Below are positions 59,544 to 64,000 of a stretch of 64,000 nt of DNA, piece by piece. The DNA lies in assembly GCF_001613085.1 (NCBI RefSeq), contig NZ_BDBR01000018.1, forward strand, positions 117,039 to 181,038. Reading direction: 5' to 3'. Numbering within the stretch: position 1 is the first letter of the stretch; each line of letters opens with the position of its first letter. A model generated the notes under the pieces. It was not told the origin of the DNA. It searched no databases and was given only the letters and a program-made list of their open reading frames with translations. The stretch is from Nocardia salmonicida NBRC 13393. Lineage in GTDB: Bacteria > Actinomycetota > Actinomycetes > Mycobacteriales > Mycobacteriaceae. The translations under genes were made by a program, and so were the position numbers.

Positions 59544-60440
59544 ATGCGACGGTGGCTCGAGGACGAGGTGATCGCGCACGGCCGCCTGCCCCTGCTCTGT
59601 TTCCTGCTGGGGTTCATCCTCGGCTTCGTGGTGATCCGGGTCAGCGTGCGGATGATCCGGGCGCAGGTGCGCTGGTGGCCGGGCAATGTGAAAGCCGGCG
59701 ACACCCACATCCATCACATGGTGTTCGGTGTGATCACCGTGCTGCTGTCCGGCATCGGGCTGATCGCCACCGCCGAGGACTCCACCCAGGTCACCTCGAG
59801 CGTGCTGGCCGCCGTGTTCGGGATCGGTGCCGCACTGGTGCTCGACGAATTCGCGCTGATCTTCTATCTGCGTGACGTCTACTGGTCCGAACAGGGCCGC
59901 ACCTCGGTGGACGCCGTATTCGTCGCGCTCGCGGTGACCGGTCTGCTGTTGCTCGGTGTGCAACCGGCGACGTTTCTGGACTACGACGACTTCCGGGCAT
60001 CTAGCGGTATCGGGGTGCGGGTCGGCGTGGCTATCACGATCGCGGTGAATCTGTTGCTCGCCGGGGTGGTGATCGGCAAGGGCAAGATCTGGACCGGGCT
60101 GTTCGGCATGTTCTTCACCCCGCTGCTGCTGATCGGCGCGGTGCGGTTGAGCAGGCCGGGTGCGCCGTGGGCGCGTTGGCGCTACGGGCACCGGCCCAAG
60201 ACCATGAACCGGGCGATCGAACGGGAACGGCGGTATCGCCGCCCGGTCATCCGCGCGAAGATCTTCATCCAGGACCTGATCGCTGGCAAGCCCGACGTCG
60301 AGCACGCCCGCAAGGCCGCCGAGGTGGAGTTGGCGCGTACCGTCGTCCCGGCGCCGTCGGCCCCGGCGCCGCACCCGCACCTGCTGCCACGTCGCCGAAC
60401 CGACCACGCCGACAGAGCCGACCACGCCGACGAGCAGTGA
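59544..60440 (+). CDS. Multi-spanning membrane protein of unknown function
   Basis: A 298-residue protein with about six TM helices in residues 15-215 (LCFLLGFILGFVVIRVSVRM, HHMVFGVITVLLSGIGLIAT, LAAVFGIGAALVLDEFALIF, AVFVALAVTGLLLLGVQP, GVAITIAVNLLLAGVVIG, MFFTPLLLIGAVRL). A GDTHIHHM motif near 52 is eye-catching and could bind metal. The basic C-terminal tail of about 85 residues is cytoplasmic and ends in repeated DHADRADHAD. The family is common in actinobacteria and uncharacterised. Confidence 0.8.
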   Translation: MRRWLEDEVIAHGRLPLLCFLLGFILGFVVIRVSVRMIRAQVRWWPGNVKAGDTHIHHMVFGVITVLLSGIGLIATAEDSTQVTSSVLAAVFGIGAALVLDEFALIFYLRDVYWSEQGRTSVDAVFVALAVTGLLLLGVQPATFLDYDDFRASSGIGVRVGVAITIAVNLLLAGVVIGKGKIWTGLFGMFFTPLLLIGAVRLSRPGAPWARWRYGHRPKTMNRAIERERRYRRPVIRAKIFIQDLIAGKPDVEHARKAAEVELARTVVPAPSAPAPHPHLLPRRRTDHADRADHADEQ

Positions 60441-60597
60441 GGCCCGATTTCGATCGCTGCTATCCGGTCTGGCACAATGAGCAGGTTGCCTTGGGCGAGT
60501 CATGTCCGAGAGCACTCCTGTTCTGAGCATGAACCGGTCGAGCGCGTGAGTGCCGCCAGGTTCCTCTGTTCACGCAAAGAATCCGAAAAGGTGGAAA

Positions 60598-60939
60598 ATG
60601 AACACCCTTGATTTCGTCGACGAGAAGTCGCTGCGTAGCGATGTCCCCAACTTCCGTCCGGGCGACACCCTGAACGTGCACGTGAAGGTCATCGAAGGCT
60701 CGAAGGAGCGCATCCAGGTCTTCAAGGGCGTCGTGATCCGGCGTCATGGCGGCGGCATCGGCGAGACCTTCACGGTCCGCAAGGTGTCCTTCGGCGTCGG
60801 TGTCGAGCGCACCTTCCCCGTGCACAGCCCCAACATCGACCACATCGATGTCGTGACCCGCGGTGACGTGCGTCGCGCCAAGCTGTACTACCTGCGCGAT
60901 CTGCGCGGTAAGGCTGCCAAGATCAAGGAAAAGCGCTGA
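60598..60939 (+). CDS. rplS: Large-subunit ribosomal protein bL19
   Basis: A 113-residue protein with the L19 pattern: VPNFRPGDTLNVHVKVIEGS, RIQVFKGVVIRRHGGGIGET, FTVRKVSFGVGVERTFPVHS and RRAKLYYLRDLRGKAAKIKE. AAAAGGTGG precedes ATG 60598. It sits at the 30S-50S interface. Here it is separated from trmD by the acyl-CoA synthetase/tex block. Confidence 0.97.
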   Translation: MNTLDFVDEKSLRSDVPNFRPGDTLNVHVKVIEGSKERIQVFKGVVIRRHGGGIGETFTVRKVSFGVGVERTFPVHSPNIDHIDVVTRGDVRRAKLYYLRDLRGKAAKIKEKR

Positions 60940-60977
60940 TCTCGCAGTAGCACTTCGCAGTACCAGAATTCTTCAGG

Positions 60978-61014
60978 TAGCCCGGTACCCGACTCACGTC
61001 AGGGTGCCGGGCTA
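60978..61014 (+). terminator. rplS terminator overlapping the lepB promoter
   Basis: A 13-bp stem with one G-U pair (60978-60990 with 61002-61014, arm TAGCCCGGTACCC). The last two bases of the 3' arm are the first two of TACTCT (61013-61018), a -10 hexamer seven bases before the lepB GTG. The end of one transcript and the start of the next thus share sequence, and lepB should be leaderless. Confidence 0.6.
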
Positions 61015-61025
61015 CTCTGTTCGGC

Positions 61026-61790
61026 GTGGCAGACGAAAGTGGGTCGGTGTCGGTGTCCGATTCGGGTGACGAAGGTGGACGGCGCAGAAAAAAGCGCGAC
61101 GACAAGAAGCAGCGCCCGTTTTGGCAGGAGCTGCCGATACTGGTCGTGATCGCGGCTGTGATCGCCGCGCTCATGGTGACTTTCGTCGGTCGGCCGTATG
61201 TGATCCCCTCGCAGTCGATGGAGAACACGCTGCTGATCGGTGATCGCATCTACGTCCAGAAGATCAGCTACTACGGCTCCGAACCCGAGCCGGGCGAGGT
61301 GGTGGTCTTCGTCGGACCGCCGTCGTGGAACGGGCACTACAAGTCGGTGCGCTCAGATAACTCCGTCGTGCGCGGACTGCAGAACTTCCTGTCTTACTTC
61401 GGGCTGGTGCCGCCGGACGAGAACGATCTGGTCAAGCGGGTCATCGCGGTCGGCGGGCAGACCGTGCAGTGCTGCGATCCGCAAGGCCGCGTCATGGTCG
61501 ACGGCAAACCGCTCGACGAGCCGTACATCAAAAAGGATTACCCCTGGTACACCGACCGTCCCAACGCCGTGTACCCGGCGGGTCGGGTGTTCGGCCCCGT
61601 GAAGGTGCCGGAGGGCAATCTGTGGGTGATGGGCGACAACCGCAACGAGTCGGCTGATTCGCGCGCCCACGTCAGCGACGATCTGCAGGGCACGGTGCCG
61701 GTGGACAACGTCCGAGGTAAGACGGTGTTCAAGATCTGGCCGCCGAACCGAATAGGTCCGGTCAAGACCCAGAACGCACAAGAGAACTGA
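61026..61790 (+). CDS. lepB: Signal peptidase I
   Basis: A 254-residue type I signal peptidase. A charged cytoplasmic N-terminus (RRRKKRDDKKQR) is followed by one TM helix at about 37-55. The catalytic Ser64 lies in VIPSQSMENTL and the general base Lys137 in DLVKRVIAVGG; box E is GNLWVMGDNRNESADSRAH. It removes signal peptides from Sec and Tat substrates outside the membrane. GTG start; a -10-like TACTCT directly upstream suggests a leaderless mRNA. Confidence 0.96.
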   Translation: MADESGSVSVSDSGDEGGRRRKKRDDKKQRPFWQELPILVVIAAVIAALMVTFVGRPYVIPSQSMENTLLIGDRIYVQKISYYGSEPEPGEVVVFVGPPSWNGHYKSVRSDNSVVRGLQNFLSYFGLVPPDENDLVKRVIAVGGQTVQCCDPQGRVMVDGKPLDEPYIKKDYPWYTDRPNAVYPAGRVFGPVKVPEGNLWVMGDNRNESADSRAHVSDDLQGTVPVDNVRGKTVFKIWPPNRIGPVKTQNAQEN

Positions 61791-61802
61791 CACGGTGAGG
61801 AC

Positions 61803-61837
61803 GGGCGTCGCGGGTCGAGTGCGTACCCGCGACGCCC
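61803..61837 (+). terminator. Terminator after lepB
   Basis: A perfect 13-bp stem (61803-61815 with 61825-61837, arm GGGCGTCGCGGGT) with a nine-base loop, 13 bases after the lepB stop. No T-run follows, as is common in this group. Confidence 0.7.
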
Positions 61838-61868
61838 AGCGGAACTGACGCGACGGGACAATCGAACT

Positions 61869-62573
61869 GTGGGGCAGGATCGGACCAGTTGGCCGCCGCG
61901 AATGGTGATGCGCCGGGCGAGCGGACTACGCACGCTAGAGGCGGCGCTCGTGCGTGGTGGCCTCGCGCCGGTGGCAGGTGTCGACGAGGCGGGGCGCGGA
62001 CCCTGCGCGGGCCCGTTGGTGGTCGCCGCGTGCCTGCTGGCGCCCAAGGCCTATGACAAGCTGGCCGGGCTCGACGACTCGAAGAAACTCACGGAGGCGG
62101 CTCGTGAGGAGCTGTTCCCAGTGGTTCAGAGATTGTCGCTGTCCTGGAGCGTCGTCGTGGTGCCCGCGTGGGAAATCGACTCGATCGGCATCCACGTGGC
62201 CAATATCGAGGGCATGCGCCGAGCCGTCGTCGGCCTCGAACGCACTCCCGGCTACATCCTGACCGACGGATTCAAGGTCCCCGGCCTGCCCGCTCCGTCG
62301 CTACCGGTGATCGGCGGTGACGGCACCGCGGCCTGCATCGCGGCCGCGAGCATCCTGGCGAAAGTGACCAGGGACCGGATGATGGTCGAGCTCGACGCAC
62401 AGCTGCCCGGCTACGGTTTTGCCGCGCACAAGGGCTACAACACGCCCGAGCACACCGCGGCCCTGCGGCAGCTCGGACCGAGCACCGAACACCGTCGTTC
62501 CTGGCGGAATGTGCGCGAGCTCGAGGTGCCCGGAGGTAGCCGAGTGGCTACTCGGGCCGCACATGCGCGATGA
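61869..62573 (+). CDS. rnhB: Ribonuclease HII
   Basis: A 234-residue RNase HII that removes ribonucleotides and RNA primers from DNA. The catalytic DE is in VAGVDEAGRGPCAGP, with LDDSKKLT, DGFKVPGLP and the C-terminal acidic/His part GGDGTAACIAAASILAKVTRD, then YGFAAHKGYNTPEH. The N-terminal 33 residues before the core are variable; GTG 61869 is used, and an in-frame ATG lies 12 codons later. Order lepB-rnhB-DUF2469 is conserved. Confidence 0.95.
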   Translation: MGQDRTSWPPRMVMRRASGLRTLEAALVRGGLAPVAGVDEAGRGPCAGPLVVAACLLAPKAYDKLAGLDDSKKLTEAAREELFPVVQRLSLSWSVVVVPAWEIDSIGIHVANIEGMRRAVVGLERTPGYILTDGFKVPGLPAPSLPVIGGDGTAACIAAASILAKVTRDRMMVELDAQLPGYGFAAHKGYNTPEHTAALRQLGPSTEHRRSWRNVRELEVPGGSRVATRAAHAR

Positions 62574-62619
62574 TGTCAGCAATGAACGCGGCGCTGCTAG
62601 CAGGAGGACGTCCCACCCG

Positions 62620-62925
62620 ATGAGTGCTGAGGACCTCGAGAAGTACGAAACCGAGATGGAACTGTCGTTGTACCGCGAGTACAAGGACATCGTCGGCCAG
62701 TTCTCGTACGTGGTGGAGACCGAACGGCGCTTCTACCTGGCCAATTCTGTCGAACTGCGACCGCAGAACGCCGACGGCGAGGTGTATTTCGAAGTGCGGA
62801 TGAGCGATGCGTGGGTGTGGGATATGTACCGCCCGGCCAGGTTCGTCAAGCACGTTCGGGTGATCACGTTCAAGGACGTGAACATCGAGGAGCTGGAGAA
62901 GCCGGACCTGCGCCTGCCGGAGTAG
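62620..62925 (+). CDS. DUF2469 family protein
   Basis: A 101-residue acidic protein fully matching the actinobacterial DUF2469 family (Rv2901c type): MSAEDLEKYETEMELSLYRE, YVVETERRFYLANSVEL, DAWVWDMYRPARFVKHVRV and VNIEELEKPDLRLPE. ATG 62620 has AGGAGG upstream. The function is unknown; it is nearly invariant in this family of bacteria and always lies next to rnhB and yraN. Confidence 0.93.
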   Translation: MSAEDLEKYETEMELSLYREYKDIVGQFSYVVETERRFYLANSVELRPQNADGEVYFEVRMSDAWVWDMYRPARFVKHVRVITFKDVNIEELEKPDLRLPE

Positions 62926-62952
62926 TTGTCCACAGGGGCGCGGTTATCCACA
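62926..62952. promoter_or_regulatory. Pair of perfect DnaA boxes
   Basis: TTGTCCACA at 62926-62934 (the actinobacterial consensus form) and TTATCCACA at 62944-62952 (the general consensus) lie in the same orientation, 18 bases start to start, in the short gap before yraN. Both are perfect nine-base matches. They could be a DnaA-titrating or DnaA-responsive site. No dnaA, dnaN or other oriC neighbours are present, so this is not the origin. Confidence 0.65.
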
Positions 62953-63003
62953 GGTTTTCTGTTTGCCCAGCTCGCGGGGTCAGCCTCGCGAGGGCTTGTG
63001 GCC

Positions 63004-63372
63004 ATGCTTTCGCTCATGGCACACAAACAGGCGCTCGGCGCATACGGGGAGAAGCTGGCGGCGAACTATCTCTGCGAGACCGGGATGGAGATCGTCGCCC
63101 GCAATTGGCGGTGTCGATACGGTGAGCTGGATCTGATCGTCCAGGACCCGTCGGTCACCGTCTTCGTCGAGGTGAAGACGAGGTCGGGGCTGGGGTTCGG
63201 TACTCCCGCCGAGGCGGTCACCTTCAGCAAGCAGCAGCGGATCCGGCGGCTGGCGCTGTTGTGGCTGGCCGAGCAGGACGGGCCGTGGCGCCGGATTCGC
63301 TTCGACGTCGTCTCGGTGCTGGTCGCGCGCGGGCGCGGGCCGGTCATCGATCACCTCACCGCGGCCTTCTGA
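63004..63372 (+). CDS. UPF0102 (YraN) endonuclease-like protein
   Basis: A 122-residue protein with the restriction-endonuclease-like core of UPF0102: LGAYGEKLAANYLCETGMEI, RNWRCRYGELDLIVQD, and VTVFVEVKTRSGLGFG (the PD-(D/E)xK-like ELDLI/EVK residues). ATG 63004 is chosen with AGGG nine bases upstream; ATG 63016 would give MAHKQALGAYGE. A TTG at 62926 would lie in a DnaA box and is rejected. Always found with yifB and dprA; a link to DNA processing is inferred. Confidence 0.9.
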   Translation: MLSLMAHKQALGAYGEKLAANYLCETGMEIVARNWRCRYGELDLIVQDPSVTVFVEVKTRSGLGFGTPAEAVTFSKQQRIRRLALLWLAEQDGPWRRIRFDVVSVLVARGRGPVIDHLTAAF

Positions 63373-64000
63373 TGGCACTCGGGCGGGCGTTGTCGGTGGC
63401 GGTGACCGGGGTCGACGGACAATTGGTGGAGATCGAGGCCGATATCGGTCAGGGTCTGCCCTCGGTGAATCTCGTCGGTCTGCCCGATACCGCGCTGCAG
63501 GAATCACGCAATCGGGTGCGTTCGGCGGTGGCGAATACGGGGGAGAAGTGGCCGGACGGTCGCGTGATCCTGGCGCTCTCGCCCGCGACGCTGCCGAAGG
63601 TGGGCAGTGTTTACGACCTCGCACTGGCCGTTTCCGTGCTCGATGCCTCCGGTGCCGTGCCCGGTGATCGGCTGGTGAAGACGGTGCTGCTGGGGGAGTT
63701 GGCGCTGGACGGGCGGGTTCGTCGGGTGCGTGGGGTGCTGCCCGCGGTGATCGCGGCGCGGGCAGCCGGGCTGCCCACGGTTGTCGTGCCTGCCGAGGCA
63801 GTGGCGGAAGCGGGGTTGGTCGAAGGGATCGAGGTACTCGGGGCGACGAGCCTGCGGGCGGTGGTGGCTTGGCTGCGCGGGGAGGGCAAGCTACTCGAAC
63901 CCGACGGTGTGGTGCCGGGAGCGCAGACGCCGTGCGGTGACCTCAGTGATGTGGTCGGTCAGGACGAGGCGCGGTGGGCGTTGGAGGTCGCGGCGGCAGG
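63372..64000 (+). CDS. YifB/ComM-type AAA+ ATPase (Mg chelatase-like), 3' truncated by window edge
   Basis: The ATG at 63372 overlaps the yraN stop (TGATG), and the frame stays open to the end. The N-terminal Lon-protease-like domain shows SVAVTGVDGQLVEIEADIGQ, LPSVNLVGLPDTALQESRNR and LLGELALDGRVRRVRGVLPA. The window ends in DLSDVVGQDEARWALEVAAAG, just before the Walker A loop. ComM is a hexameric helicase for branch migration during transformation in other bacteria. Order yraN-yifB-dprA is conserved. Confidence 0.93.
   Translation, partial: MALGRALSVAVTGVDGQLVEIEADIGQGLPSVNLVGLPDTALQESRNRVRSAVANTGEKWPDGRVILALSPATLPKVGSVYDLALAVSVLDASGAVPGDRLVKTVLLGELALDGRVRRVRGVLPAVIAARAAGLPTVVVPAEAVAEAGLVEGIEVLGATSLRAVVAWLRGEGKLLEPDGVVPGAQTPCGDLSDVVGQDEARWALEVAAA

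Noticed and set aside
62926..63003. TTG start for yraN that would add 26 residues
   Set aside because: The TTG is part of a DnaA box, the added residues are not family-like, and ATG 63004 has a spaced AGGG.

Overview
The window comes from a high-GC actinobacterium of the Mycobacteriales, most likely Nocardia or a close relative. I infer this from the very GC-rich codon use, the many GTG starts, the SepIVA-type DivIVA protein, and a gene order that follows the Mycobacterium tuberculosis Rv2967c-Rv2897c block almost gene for gene (pyc, rsmD, coaD // sepIVA, DUF177, rpmF, rnc, fpg // osmC, acyP // smc // ftsY, amt, glnK, glnD // ffh // amidohydrolase, rpsP, khpA, rimM, trmD // rplS, lepB, rnhB, DUF2469, yraN, yifB). 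The synteny is recalled from knowledge; no alignment was run.

Layout. 1-1718: end of prpB and prpC (methylcitrate cycle), with a bidirectional terminator against metE. 1789-4450: B12-independent methionine synthase metE on the minus strand under a clear cobalamin riboswitch. 4681-9128: pyc, rsmD, coaD. 9125-13272: a GtrA-like membrane protein, then sepIVA, DUF177, rpmF, rnc and fpg. 13337-20162: accessory genes (DHFR-like reductase, PHP-domain protein, a membrane-anchored PstS-like binding protein of unusual architecture, a GT4 glycosyltransferase coupled to a glycogen-debranching-type glucosidase). 20217-28828: a complete K+ stress locus with kdpFABC on the minus strand and kdpDE on the plus strand. 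It has an unannotated small membrane ORF in front of each half, and KdpC carries a four-cysteine insertion. 28919-29694: osmC and acyP. 29726-32690: a putative membrane-associated module (DUF1190/YgiB-like protein, glutathionylspermidine-synthase-like ATP-grasp enzyme, DUF350, DUF1707). 32846-40306: smc, an NmrA-type reductase divergent from a TetR regulator with a C-terminal zinc-ribbon-like tail, DUF2237, ftsY. 40622-44848: nitrogen cassette amt-glnK-glnD with a GlnR-like operator. 44981-46941: an orphan 104-residue protein and ffh. 47002-48716: a steroid 5-alpha-reductase-like gene divergent from an NTF2-fold gene across a KstR-type palindrome. 48817-52006: amidohydrolase and the rpsP-khpA-rimM-trmD operon. 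52008-60440: a VOC protein, a GAF-LuxR regulator divergent from two coupled acyl-CoA synthetases, tex and a multi-spanning membrane protein. 60598-64000: rplS, lepB, rnhB, DUF2469, yraN and the start of yifB, with two perfect DnaA boxes before yraN.

The core (translation, secretion by SRP/FtsY/LepB, chromosome segregation by SMC, nitrogen sensing) is ordinary. The regions most worth a second look are the ATP-grasp/DUF350 module, the sensor-like anchored binding protein, the two small Kdp-associated membrane ORFs, the KstR-box divergon and the DnaA-box pair. I saw no tRNA, rRNA, CRISPR array, insertion sequence or prophage.
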